Shown here: positions 1 through 11,194 of the stretch, piece by piece
How positions within the stretch are numbered: the stretch's first letter is position 1
How the letters are laid out: every line of letters begins with the position of its first letter
Source of the DNA: Multifurca ochricompacta
Lineage: Eukaryota > Basidiomycota > Agaricomycetes > Russulales > Russulaceae
Reading direction: 5' to 3'
NCBI GenBank assembly: GCA_022496185.1
Contig: WTXG01000060.1
Location: 62,001 to 126,000 of the forward strand
Length of the DNA stretch: 64,000 bases
Translations under genes and position numbers: made by a program
The notes under the pieces: model-generated
The model's database searches: none
The model's input: only the letters and a program-made list of their open reading frames with translations
Told to the model about the DNA's origin: nothing

Positions 1-144
1 ACGATCTACTCAAATTCGATATCATGGACTACTTGAACATACAGGGACATTTCGAGGAATATTTCTTTGCATGGCGTTTACCTTGGATGCTACAATCAGA
101 GCACTCTCATTTCAGTCCCTTATCTCATCCTTTTCCCCCTATTG

Positions 145-2229
145 TCATGTAGATTCAAACGCCGTTCCGTGGACCAAGGCTGCGGCCGCGTCCGACCGAG
201 GACGAATATTGACCTCGAACGCCTCAGGATAACTATTAGGGGCAACTCAGTCATGTGAGCCTCTTGCGTAAGAGGTAAAGAAAGCAACGAACGACACCAT
301 CCCATACGAATATATCTCCTTCGGGGGTTTGTCCTTCACAGCCGAGATGTCAAACGTTGCGAGAACGTTTACAATAGCTGCCCATGAGCTTTCGCATGCC
401 AAGTAACGACCTTGACAGATACGCCGCCCGTAACCAAAGGCAGCTTCTGGAGATGGAGGCGGATCCTTGACAAGCCACCGTTCGGGATAGAATCGATTCG
501 GCTCTGGGAACGTTACGGGGTCGTGCATGATGGCCCTGCTCCAGATTAAGAGAAGTGATGGAAGAGTAGAATAATAGATAAACACACCACACATTCGGTA
601 TCACTGTCGAACCGGCAGGAATGAAATGACCTTCATAGACGTCATTCTCCATAAGTCGGTGGGGGACACCTACAAGGCGGTAATGTTAACATGAACTGAC
701 TTTAACATTCTAGGTATTGGACGCACCAAGTGGAGTAACAGGATGCCAACGCAACACTTCATTCAGAATCGCATTCACGTACGGAAGTTCATCAAAGTCC
801 GAGAAATCTGGAAGACGAGAGCGACAGGTAATCGAGTCAACCTCAGCTTGAGCTTTGCGTTGTACTTCGGGATATAGAATCATCGCCAGAAAGAATGTAC
901 TCAGTGCAGATACCGTCTGTTGATTGAAATATTAGCCGGGAATGGGTGCGCCGTCCTTCCCACTCACTGTGTCGGAACCCGCTAGGTACATGACTCCCGG
1001 TACATACTTTGTTGCCAACTTATCTTCTTCAGTTGAGCTTTCACTAAGCTGGGAGATCATGGCTGCAGAAACCGAAGGAGCAGCTGTTCCGGCTGCCTAA
1101 ACAAAAGGATTAATATATGTGTAAAAACCCAAATAATCCATTGCGCTGACAAGGGCCGCCTCGACTTCCGCATGAGGCGTTTCCATCATACGGTCAACGG
1201 CTGGGATCAACTTGCGGGCCTCTTCCTTGATACCTGCTCCCGGAACCCAGCTTGGCATACGCATCACTGTTCAAACATTTTGTTAGGTATTCACTAGCTT
1301 CTTAAGAACGGATTAGAGCAATTACACGAAGGTACCATGTCCAAGAATAAAGCCCGCGGATCTGATGACACAAGCGAAACACCTTCGAGGACCCTTTCTG
1401 ATGCCTCTACGTATGGATCACCTTCAGGTTGTATATCGATTCCATATGCAATAGACAGGATAATCTGCCCCGCCATACTTTCCTATACGCATCTGACAGT
1501 GAACTTCGGCTGATATCGTGGCGATACTTACTGTCGGAGGTGTTGAGAGAAGTTATCAGGACTTGAAAGTATATTGCGAAGCAAACGCTGTACTGCCTGT
1601 GTTTCGAGTGGCCGGTACACTTTTGACGCCGCAGAGTGAAAGTGAGCGTGGAATGCACGTCGCTGACGGCGCCATTGACCTCCGTACGGGAGAAAACCAT
1701 GAGTGCGGCCCAATCCCATGCTTAGTGATTCAGTGAGAAAAATAAATATCACGACTGATGACCAGACATACAGTTGTATAGCGGTAAATTGTGGCCTGGA
1801 ATATGTCATCAAGAACACTTTGAACAGTCTAGCGCTGAAAGAGATGAAACAGTCATACCTGTCAGAATAGATCGATGACCGTTTATCGAGTAGCTCGTTT
1901 GCAGCTTTTGCCGAATTCAAGATAACTATGTGCGACCCTAGCACATCGGCATGTACCACATCAGAACCTAAACTAGGTTGTGAGGACGAGAACGAGCACT
2001 GCACAACAATATTATCATTTATGTGCTTACCTGACTCTTCTGACCACTTCTTGTATGTGATCCACCCTTCTTTAGAGGGCATGTCGAGTAGATTACCGAT
2101 GAATGGTAAGCGCCTAGGACCCGGAGGATATTTCTTGTGATGGCGGCGCGAGAAGGTTGTGACGAGTGACAGGCTAATGAGGAGAATCGCAAGTGCTAAG
2201 AGAGCATCTAATCGAATGAGGTCGAGCAT
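145..2229 (-). CDS. Cytochrome P450 monooxygenase, copy A
   Basis: Haem-thiolate monooxygenase, expected at the ER membrane, inserting oxygen into a lipophilic substrate with electrons from a P450 reductase. The start at 2229 gives an N-terminal hydrophobic anchor followed by the proline hinge PPGPRRLPFIGNLLDMP. Downstream exons encode the I-helix AGSDT (before about 985), an ExxR helix EVLRWHP, PERW, and the haem loop FGYGRRICQGR with its cysteine ligand near 415. The last exon ends at 145. All roughly eleven exons could be joined by GT-AG introns in the pattern of copy C, with no stop or frame break. An upstream in-frame ATG at 2280 would add 17 residues, but paralogues C and E point to 2229. 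Clan assignment (CYP64-like, as in many agaricomycete P450s) is inference, and the substrate is unknown. Confidence 0.9.
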
Positions 2230-3241
2230 TGTGTGGGAGATGGAATGCCAGAAACGGGGGGAAATAATGGCCCTTATCAACTATGCCGAGCAGCACTACG
2301 AGCAATGCTATTATACGATATCGCAGGCAAATGAATGCGGAAAACACTCTGCTATATACCCGTTCAATACTCACCTGACTGTACACGGCATCTTCGCTGA
2401 GAATTTGATCCATTCCGACCGATGAGAGAAAAAGTCCTCTATTAGTAGCTGCAGTGACAAAAGCAGACAGGATATCTCGGCATCATGGCAGAAAGTGTAT
2501 TTCGAATCAGGGTTGACGTTTGGCTTGTCAACTTGACTCTAGTCATGTGAACAATATGTCAAAGCCACAAAGGACGCAGTGAAAGTGTCCTAGTTGACCC
2601 AGAGCTGAGGACATCCAAAGACTTTTGTAACTTTCGCATTGCCACTGAGAATACCTGTCAACTGTCTAAAAGGGACCGAGTTAGCTGCTGCATGATGTAG
2701 CGTAGTTGGTATCAGATACAAGACCAATATTTTGTGTTGCCTAAACTACTTCTCACGCTGATACGCCGCTCCCCGTGGTGACGCTGAAATCGCCGACATA
2801 CCGCGGTGACTATGCGTCCATTATCTTATCAGGGGCTCCTTCTGGCTTACGACAACAAAAGCAAATCTTACGAACATAGGTTCGTAAGGAACAACCACCG
2901 TAGCGACTGGGAACTCAAGTCATAACGTATTTCTCTGAGCCAGCGACCGGTGTTAATGTCTCCACAAATCCCCGCATCAGAAAAATGCCCCACCTTTCCC
3001 CTATCCTCCTTATAGTGCATTGAACCTCATAAAATTTCACTTTTTTTTCTTTAAGTTCGAATTCTGATGATGAAAAATGAAGGCACAGACTTGGAAGTGC
3101 CAGTGAGAGTGAGAGTGTTTGTCGAATAGCATCTCACGTGACCTCGTTTCTATTATATTCGGAACGCGTCAGTGTTGAGTGACATACCCTTGATTGCATC
3201 CTTTATCTCCATCTTCATTCACTCATAAAGGAGATAGCGAA
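2230..3241. other. Intergenic, P450 A to SHP1
   Basis: No gene recognised. The part next to P450 A (about 2260-2350) is nearly identical to the DNA upstream of P450 B, including the CAGCACTACGAGCA segment, so promoter and gene were duplicated together. The stretch presumably holds two divergent promoters. Confidence 0.5.
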
Positions 3242-4695
3242 ATGTCTGACGATAATTCAAACAAGCCGCGCACACTTGGGGGTGATGCTACAAACGACTC
3301 AGTCCCTTCCTCATGGGAACGTCCGGCAGCATCACCTGCCCCGCGTATTGGTCGCATCGGTGGATGGGGGGGAGGTGGGGGCTCTAAGTACGCTTCGCAT
3401 CATATGGGGATGGCTAATCCCATCACTGATCTCCCATGATTTATTTTCTACCAGCAGTGATCGGCGCCGTGTCGCTAGTCTCAATGACGAGAGTGACGAT
3501 GGTGATGATGAGCCACAGAACTTCTTCGCAGGCGGAGAGAGAAGGAATGTTGAGCTCTCATCCTCAATACAGTTTGTATAACTGACCTTTTTTTTTTTCT
3601 CCCTCAGTGGGATCAACGTACAGAATCCGGACAGAGGTCCTGACGTTCCTGGCCGTAATCTTATGCGCGATCTCCTAGCACGCGCGCTCAATGATCGACC
3701 CCTTGAACCTGAGCCTGAGGGAACAGGAAAATCGTCCGCCTTTTCTGGGGCGGATACACACTAGGCTCAGATGAAGTCGATAGCTCATACGTCCCTGACC
3801 CAAACGGACCACCAAACCCAGGTCAGTATTGCCTTTTCTTGACATCTTTCCCCACTTGACCATATGTCTGATGCCATTAGCTGAGGAGACGGCGATCCGT
3901 AATCTAACTTTCTGGCGCGATGGATTCAGCGTGGAGGATGGAGAATTGCGGCGGTACGACGATCCTGCCCAAGCCCAGATTCTGTCTGAGATCAATGCCG
4001 GGTATTGTTTCTTTTCACTCGCTGTTGATTGACACTTCTGAAGTACGACGTAGTCGAGCACCCCCATCCATTCTCGACGTCCTGCCTGGACAGCCCGTAG
4101 AGTTGCGTGTAGCTAGGCGTACAGAGGAAGACTACGTACCCACACTGCGTCGAGGTTTTGCTGGTTCTGGCAACCGACTAGGTGGGGTCGTTCCAGAGTC
4201 TGGACCAACAGCCCCACAAGTTGGGATGCCAGGCGCTTTTCCCACAACAGGAAGCTCTTTAGCCACCCCGACTGCAGCACCCGCATCGCGAATTCGGGAT
4301 CCAGACAGTGTTACCACGCGTTTCTCCGTTGATCAGACAAAGCCAACGACCAGCGTACAGGTTCGCCTTGCGGACGGTACCAGGTTCGTGTGTAAGGTCA
4401 ATACCGTTTGACTGCGCGTACTCAAGGAATCTATCTACCCCTTCCAGGATGGTAGCACGAATGAATTTGTCCCATACTGTACGCGATCTTCGGAACTTCA
4501 TCAACGCGTGGGTATTTCGCTTGTATAGCTTATTCTCTGATCGAATTGAATGGCCTATCTAGTTCGCGTCCGGAAAATGCCACGCGCGCTTATACTATTG
4601 GGACGACGTTCCCTAACCGCACTCTTGATGACGACAATGCCACGATTGAGGTGGCCGGCCTACTCAATAGTGTAATTGTGCAGCGATGGGTCTGA
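3242..4695 (+). CDS. SHP1: Shp1/p47-type Cdc48 cofactor (SEP + UBX domains)
   Basis: Adaptor of the AAA ATPase Cdc48/p97, acting in membrane fusion, protein degradation and PP1 regulation. The order is: a short N-terminus starting [14 protein letters not shown], an acidic segment, an SHP-box region (FSGxGYTLG near 3740-3770), a SEP domain ([20 protein letters not shown], then [19 protein letters not shown], about 3890-4140), and a C-terminal UBX domain ([15 protein letters not shown], then [25 protein letters not shown], ending at 4695). Several small introns are needed. No N-terminal UBA domain is seen, as in p37-like members. One base is missing within the SHP box at the GGGG run near 3743: without it the frame meets a stop, with it the next 20 codons match the family. 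I treat this as a probable sequence error. NSE3 follows about 210 bp downstream on the same strand. Confidence 0.88.
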
Positions 4696-4904
4696 GGTGA
4701 ATTTGTGCCTTTGTGTGGTAACGGTAGTACTGTCCTTGTTGTATCGTTTCTTCTCTTCTCTCTATCCCAGTGCGTACAATCCAATGGCAAATTGGCGGCG
4801 TGATGAATCGCCATTCGAACGCGTCCTGTCACGCGCGTCACATATTAAATGTGTCTGCCGTAATTATCTTAATTTGCTGTTTACTTACTTTCATCACCCA
4901 AAAA

Positions 4905-6692
4905 ATGCCACGCGCAGGTCCTTCACGCTCATCACAACGACAGACTTCGCAAATTCAGAACCCGACGCAATCGCAGCGCTACACACGCAGTCAGAGACAT
5001 ATCGTCGAGGAGGAGGAGGAGGAGGATGATGAAGAAGAGGCCGCCGTAGCCCCGAATTTAGAGGACGACGAGGAACCTGGTCCTGCGGAAGCCGGCACAG
5101 TACGTGCTGATATATTGAATGCTAAACCTCTGGCCAATTCCTGAACACATGCACTCAACATGAGTAGGACGTGAAGAAACGTGCAATCGATTTGGTGAGG
5201 CTTGCGCTCTTCCAGGAGCAAAAACGCATGCCGCTACGCCGAGACGAAATCTCGAAAAAAGGTAAGCAGGTTTAATGTTTTTCTTTTCTTTTGTCTACTG
5301 TAAGCTTATTAACACCATGTAAAAAAACCTAATAAACCCATAAAACACACACGCACACACGCACACGCAAGTGACGGGCTCGCAGCGTGGTGCTTTCAAA
5401 GCCATATTTGAGGAAGCACAAAAGATTTTGCGCAATACGTTTGGCATGGAGCTCGTCGAGTTGCCGACGCGAGCGGCTACCCATGATACCGCTGTCGGAA
5501 CAGGGGGAAGGAGAAATCCCATGAAATAACTGGGACCCAGAACGGAGAGGGGGGTGACAGACAGACGGTCACTGGGCTCAAGAAAAAAGGTACTGTCCTC
5601 ATTCTCATTCTTTTGCTCCCCTGTTAGCCCGTCGTCGTCGTTGTCAACGGACTTCTCGCTTCCCCCCCCCCCTTTTTTTTTCCGAGTCTTGTTTCGGACG
5701 CTCGTTAAGTTGTCCGTTTTTTAATTTGGCTTTAGCTATCGTACAGGGCTCCAAGACGTACATCCTACGCTCGACGCTCGACCCCGTGCTCATTGAGCGC
5801 GCCGCACTGACGAACAAACCCATCATCGAGTCGGAGGCTGCAGAGATGCCGGACGACGTCGATGATACCGAACCTGGTGCACGCACGTACGGTAGTCTCA
5901 TTGCGTGGAACAGCTCAGATCAGCTCGCAGCCCTCGGCATCCTACACGTCATCCTCACACTCATCCTTGTGAACGGCAAAGTCATCAGCGACAGTTCGTC
6001 TCATCCCCCTCCCTCCCTAATCCACCATCCATTTTCTTTTCTCCCTCCTCCTTTATATTTATTTTACTCCGCCTCACTTATGGAAGAGGAAGCTTAATTA
6101 TGCTTACGTTTTGTACAGTGGACCTCCGGATGTTTCTCCGTCGTTTGCGTCTTCGCCCCCCAACACAACTCGCGCTTCCCACGCACACACCACACCGCAC
6201 GCTCACCCTCGACGCATACCTCCTCCAACTCCAACGCCAAGGCTACCTCGACCGATCTCGCCTTGGGGCAACGAGTGGCGGAGGAGGGGCGGCGGTGGGA
6301 CAGGGACCGGAGCCCCGCAAAAGCGCGGTCGCGGTCGTGGAGGTGGTGGTGGTAGCGGGGCGGCGCAGCAAGGTGGCGGAGGTGGAGAGGAAAATGATGT
6401 AGCTTGGGAGTGGCGCTGGGGTCCACGCGCAGCGGCAGAGATCGGTGAGGCGGCCGTTGCGCAGTTCGTGGCTGAGTTTATGGCGGAGCGAGCGAGCCGC
6501 GCAGGAAGTGGTGGCGATGGTGCGAGTGGTAATGGGGAGGGTGGTGGTGGTGGAGATGGTGAGGGAAGTGACGAAGATGTTGGTAGGCGCAAGACGAAGG
6601 CTTATCGTGAGGATGCTCGGAAGCGCCTTGCGGCATTGTTAAGGAGTGTTGAGCGTGCGGCGGGTGGGGAACTTGCTGGCGTGTCCGTGTAG
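4905..6692 (+). CDS. NSE3: Nse3, MAGE-domain subunit of the Smc5-Smc6 complex
   Basis: Kleisin-associated winged-helix protein of the Smc5-Smc6 DNA-repair complex, partner of Nse1 and Nse4. The start gives MPRAGPSRSS, followed by an acidic, low-complexity leader with a poly-Glu tract near 5010. The MAGE homology domain follows in exons: KKRAIDLVRLALFQEQKR and PLRRDEISKK, then GAFKAIFEEAQKILRNTFGMEL, YILRSTLDP, LLQLQRQGYLDRSRLG, and the hallmark WEWRWGPRAAAEIGEAAVAQF near 6400-6460. The C-terminus is Gly/Ser-rich. Between YLDRSRLG (about 6265) and the KRGRGRGG stretch (about 6320) the frame changes in very GC-rich DNA without a convincing intron, so a one-base error or real indel is likely there. 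Identity is clear from the linked MAGE motifs. Confidence 0.85.
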
Positions 6693-7667
6693 TGTTTTTT
6701 TTATTTATCACATCGACCAACTTGGGATTCTGTATCGGTCGTTATGCTTCAGTACAGTACTCTAGGAAGGATTTTTTGTAGGAATTAATTACGTGTATTG
6801 TAGGTTTTCAATCACATGGTTGTCCGTGCAAACCCATTCGTGGTTTCCATCGTACCAGTTGAAACTGTCGGAAATGGATCAATATGGCCAGGTCGGATCA
6901 ATCGCCAAGTGTGCGGTACTAACAAGCGAGTTGTGTGTTGTGCAGTAGCACGCGGACTGCGTTTCACCTTCCTGTGAATAGTTTGATACCTTACTTGATT
7001 AGACACAACCCTTCTCTGTCTTGGTTACTATAAGCACACTCGTTTACAGTATTTAAAGGATGCTTTTACTGTACAGTTCACTTCAGTTCTGACCAACATA
7101 ACTGAAGTGAGTATTTTGTTATCTTATCTTTACCTATGTAGCTAACGCGTACTAGTTATAACTACCATTCTAGGTAGTTTGGATTATCTAACCTCAGGCT
7201 GCGTTCATTAGAAACACCATGCCAAATGGGATGATGACGGATGACTGGTATACCTGTGTGCATGTACAAGCCAAGCAGATTTACTACCACTGCTGCTACC
7301 GAGTTTCATAAATAATATCAACATTTCTCTTTAATAGGAACTTTGTCGACCCGACTCATAGCGAGTTGTGCTCGCAGTGCGGAGAGCATTCAAGCTGTAT
7401 TGAAGGATTGAGGATTGTGCAGATTAAACTGCCCAAATGGTCAAAAACCCAGGAAGTCATGGACATTTATTGTGAGAGGAGAGGGGATTACTGCCACCAA
7501 TCCAACAAAAGAAATGGGGGGGGGGGGGGTTTACCATTTTAAAGAGTAGGGGGACGCGAATATCATCTGGTGAACGGTTAAAGCAAAAAATCAGCAGACA
7601 AATACTCCACGACCACTACATATTCTCATTTCTCCCGCCTCTTTATAATAATTATGTTTATTCAAGC
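6693..7667. other. Intergenic, NSE3 to P450 B
   Basis: No coding frame is convincing. It holds one member of a dispersed promoter-like repeat (listed separately) and a poly-G run at about 7516-7530. P450 B ends at 7668, so this is the shared 3' side of two convergent genes. Confidence 0.5.
6990..7215 (+). repeat. LTR-like dispersed repeat, member 1
   Basis: Shares an ordered block with 15880-16310, 33895-34180 and, more weakly, 26310-26425: a TATA-like TATTTAAAGG or TATAAAAGG, then CAGTTCTGACCAACATAACTGAA, then a CTATGTAGCTAA-type segment and TGCGTTCAT at the end. The layout resembles the promoter half of an LTR. I could not fix its ends or a target duplication. Confidence 0.45.
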
Positions 7668-10471
7668 GCTGTTGCGTCGACCAAAGCCTCAGCCGCAGCC
7701 GACCGAGGGCGAATATCAGCAACAAACTCCTCAGGATAGCTATCAAAATCAAGTCAGCCCCCCTCCCCCAACCCCAAGTTATGTATGGAAGTAAATGAAA
7801 ACAACGAACGATATAATCCCAGAAGTGTACACCTCCTTTGGGAGGTTGTCCTTCACAGGCAGGATATCAAACGTTGCGAGAACATTCGCGATACCTGCCC
7901 AGAGGCTTTCCCGTGCCATGAAACGACCTTGACAGATGCGTCGCCCATAACCAAAGGCAACTTCTGGGAATGGCGGGGGATCCGTAACGAGCCAGCGCTC
8001 GGGAAGGAACCGATCCGATTCGGGGAAAATAACAGGGTCACGCATGATGCTCCTGCGCCGTGTTTAGAGAGGAAGAAGGAATGAAAGAAGTGGACAAAAA
8101 TCGATAAACGCACCATACATTTGGCATGACTGTCGAACCAACAGGAATAAAATGGCCTTCATAGACGTCATCCTCCATAACTCGGTGAGCGACACCTAAA
8201 AAGGCGGTACTATTGTACGATCGCGAGACCGTATGAGTTCGTTGCGGAGAAAGGTTCCGCGAGAAGAGGGAAAGAGAAGAAGATGCTGAAGTCGTCGAAA
8301 GTGCTGATGCGCCGAAATGCTTGATATGCCGAAATGCGTCGATATGTCGAATACGTCGAAGGCTTGCTGGCTTTGGCTGTTTGCTGGCTTTTTCTGGCTT
8401 GCTGGCTTTGCTGCTGCTGGGTCCGCTGACCTTGGGCTTGTCGTCGTCGTGATGGTTGCTTTAGCACTCAAAAGGAGAAAGAGAGAGAGAGAATGACCGT
8501 AGATTGCGCTTCTGCTCAGTGATCCTACTACAAGCAAGTATGTACCTTTAAATACCTGTAGAGAGACCTAAGAGAAGGGCGGTGATGAAGTAGAATTTGT
8601 GAAGAAAGAGGTTAAAGCCTGAGAGGCGAGATGAAGAAGGCAATTAGGATGAAAAGGAATGAACGGGAAGGCGGCCCGGAACGCAAGCAGTCTAAAGATA
8701 ATGTTTCGTGCTATGTATCGATCGCATTTATATCGTATCAGAGACAGTCAGAAACTAAGGTCGAATTAACGTCAGAATGTTTTATTAGCAGAAATTATAA
8801 TGAAGAAAGCGAACTGGTCCAGCCAGAAGTGGTGACATTCGAGAGAGAGTGGATTGAAGGCGTGAGGAGGTAATGCGGGCCGGAGTGGATGGTTTCGGGC
8901 TCAGAGCTCACGCTATTCCTACACTATCAACTTAAACTAGCAGTCAACATTTCAGGTGCTGAACGCACCGAGTGGGGTAACGGGATGCCAACGCAACACT
9001 TCCTTCAGAATCGCATTCACGTACGGAAGTTCATCAAAGTCCGAGAAATCTGGAAGACGAGATCCACAGGTAACCGAATCAACCTCAGCTTGAGCTTTGC
9101 GTTGCACCTCGGGATACAAAATCATTGCCAGGAAGAATGTACTCAGTGATGACAATGTCTGTTCATCAGAATATTAGCCAGGACTTATTTCGTCGTAATT
9201 CTCACTCACCGTGTCGGAACCTGCTATATAAATGGACCCTGGTACGGCCTTTGTTACCCATATGTCTTCTTTGGTTGGATTTTCACCAAGTTGGGAGATC
9301 ATGGTTGCAGTAACAGAAGGAGGAGCCTTTCCGGCGGCCTAAACAAAGGATAAATATAGATATAATAATGCAAACTACCCAATGCGCTGACAAGGGCCTC
9401 CTGGACTTCGGCATGCGGAATTCCTATCGCACGATCGACGGCTGGGAGCCACTTGCGGGCCTCTTCCTTAAATCCCGCGCCAGGAAACCAGCTCGGCATA
9501 TATACCACTGTAGATATTTCAGTTATTATCTGCTTGATCCCCCAGAGCGGACTAAAACAGTTACACCAAGGTACCATATCCAGAAGTAAAGCCAACCGGC
9601 TCGAGGACGCCAGCGAGAAACCTTCGAGTACCCTCTCTGCGGCCCCTACGTAAGGATCACCTTCAGATTGTACATTGATTCCATATGCAATCGATAAAAT
9701 GATCTGCCCAGTCATACTTTCCTTTACGGATCAGAACCGCGTTCCTCTGCTGACATCGTAGCAGTACTTACAGTCTAAGGTGTTGAGAGAAGTTATCAGG
9801 ACTTGAAATTAAATTGCGCAGCAAACGTTGAACTGCTTGCATCTCGAGCGGCCTATAGGCTTTTGATGTCGTAGCATCGAAGTGAGCATGGAAAGCACGT
9901 CGCTGACGGCGCCATTGATCTCCGTATGGGAGGAAGACGTGATTAAAGTGAAACCCCATGCTTGGAATTTCAGTAAGATCAAAAGAGCGCACGACTCGAT
10001 TGACAGTTACGACACATACAGTTCGAACACGGTAAATCGTGGCCTGGAATACATCATCAAGAACACTTTGAACAGTCTAGCGCTGAAAGAGATGAAACAG
10101 TCATACCTGTCAGAATAGATCGATGACCGCTTATCGAGTAGCTCGTTTGCAGCTTTTGCTGAATTCAAGATAATTATGTGTGACCCTAGCACATCCGCAT
10201 GTACCACATCAGAACCTAAACTAGGTTGTGAGGACGAGAACGAGCACTGAACAATATTATCATTTATGTGCTTACCTGACTCTTCTGACCACTTCTTGTA
10301 TGTGATCCACCCATCTTTAGAGGGCATGTCGAGTAGATTACCGATGAATGGTAAGCGCCTAGGACCTGGAGGATATTTCTTGTGATGGCGGCGCGAGAAG
10401 GTTGTGAAGAGTGACAAGCTAATGAGAATCGCAGATGCTAAGAGGGCATATAATCGAATGTGGTCGAGCAT
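7668..10471 (-). CDS. Cytochrome P450 monooxygenase, copy B
   Basis: Close paralogue of copy A with the same predicted role and exon pattern. The start at 10471 gives MLDHIRLYALLASAILISLS and the hinge YPPGPRRLP. Exons encode LPYGDQWRRQRRAFHAHFDA (C-helix region), AGSDT (I-helix, near 9230), EVLRWHPVTPLG, PERWLVTDPPP, FGYGRRICQGRFMARE (haem loop, cysteine near 7935), and the tail YPEEFVADIRPRS ending with TAA at 7668. Every exon reads through. The eighth intron (8196-8968) is 773 bp against about 50-60 bp in the sibling copies, because extra DNA lies inside it; its splice sites are intact. B is divergent from C, with 723 bp between their starts. Confidence 0.88.
8196..8968 (-). other. Expanded intron 8 of P450 B
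   Basis: The donor GTGCGT and acceptor TTTTTAG match those of intron 8 in copies A, C and D, where the intron is under about 70 bp. About 700 bp of unrelated DNA fills the middle, with short repeats such as GCTGGCTT and GCCGAAATGC. I found no terminal inverted repeats, target duplication or protein motif, so its origin is unknown. Confidence 0.7.
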
Positions 10472-11194
10472 TGTGTGAGAGATGGAATGCCAGAAACGGG
10501 GGGAAATAATGGCCCTTATCAACTATGCCGAGCAGCACTACGAGCAGTGCTATTATAGCGATATCTCAGGCAAATGCCGTGGCCATCTGACTGTATACGG
10601 CATTCGCTGAGCGTATCTTATACTCTAGAATATCTGTGGAACAAAAGGTAATATGTCAGTAGCTTTGACATGACTGTGGTTCACAAAGAGGGGACATGAA
10701 TTCCGGTTATTGCAGAAGGTGGAGCCGGACTCGCGGCCCGGCTCGAGGTCACCCAAACCATCTTTGTGCCGACAGTGCCGAGCCTAACTAAATGCAGCAA
10801 GCTATCCCGACCTTTTTTTCGGATGGATGACAACAACCCCCATCTCTGCCTTGTTGGATCTCGCAGATATTAAATGAAACGTAGCAAAAGAAGAGAGAGT
10901 GCCGCATATTTAAAAAAAACATCAAAACTTCTCTACCCTCTTTAAAGCCTTGAACCTCGTCAGATTACTCTTTTCCTCGGTTCCTATGATACTCGTCTTC
11001 CACGGGGAAGTATAACAGAGGTCTCAGACAGTAACGGTTTTAGCATGATAGACTACTGATCACGGTCAAGGTCACTCCCACTAAATTGGGTAAAGTCAAT
11101 AATAACAATTAATTCACTGCAACATCAGCTAGCTCGCTTCTCTAGTTCGGCTGCCTTTGTTTGTATCGCCACGTAGTCTGACTAGGTCGCTTGG
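10472..11194. promoter_or_regulatory. Divergent intergenic region between P450 B and C
   Basis: No gene. This must contain the promoters of both flanking P450 genes. The part next to C resembles the DNA upstream of D (around 36080-36270), including the GTTTTTAGCATG-like block, which indicates duplication of gene plus promoter. Confidence 0.5.

Noticed and set aside
2174..2413. Possible upstream exon or alternative start of P450 A (also 10522 for B)
   Set aside because: In-frame extension is not shared by C, E, F or G and places extra polar residues before the membrane anchor.
6203..6592. 129-codon Pro/Ser-rich frame on the minus strand
   Set aside because: Antisense to the Gly-rich low-complexity part of NSE3; no motif.
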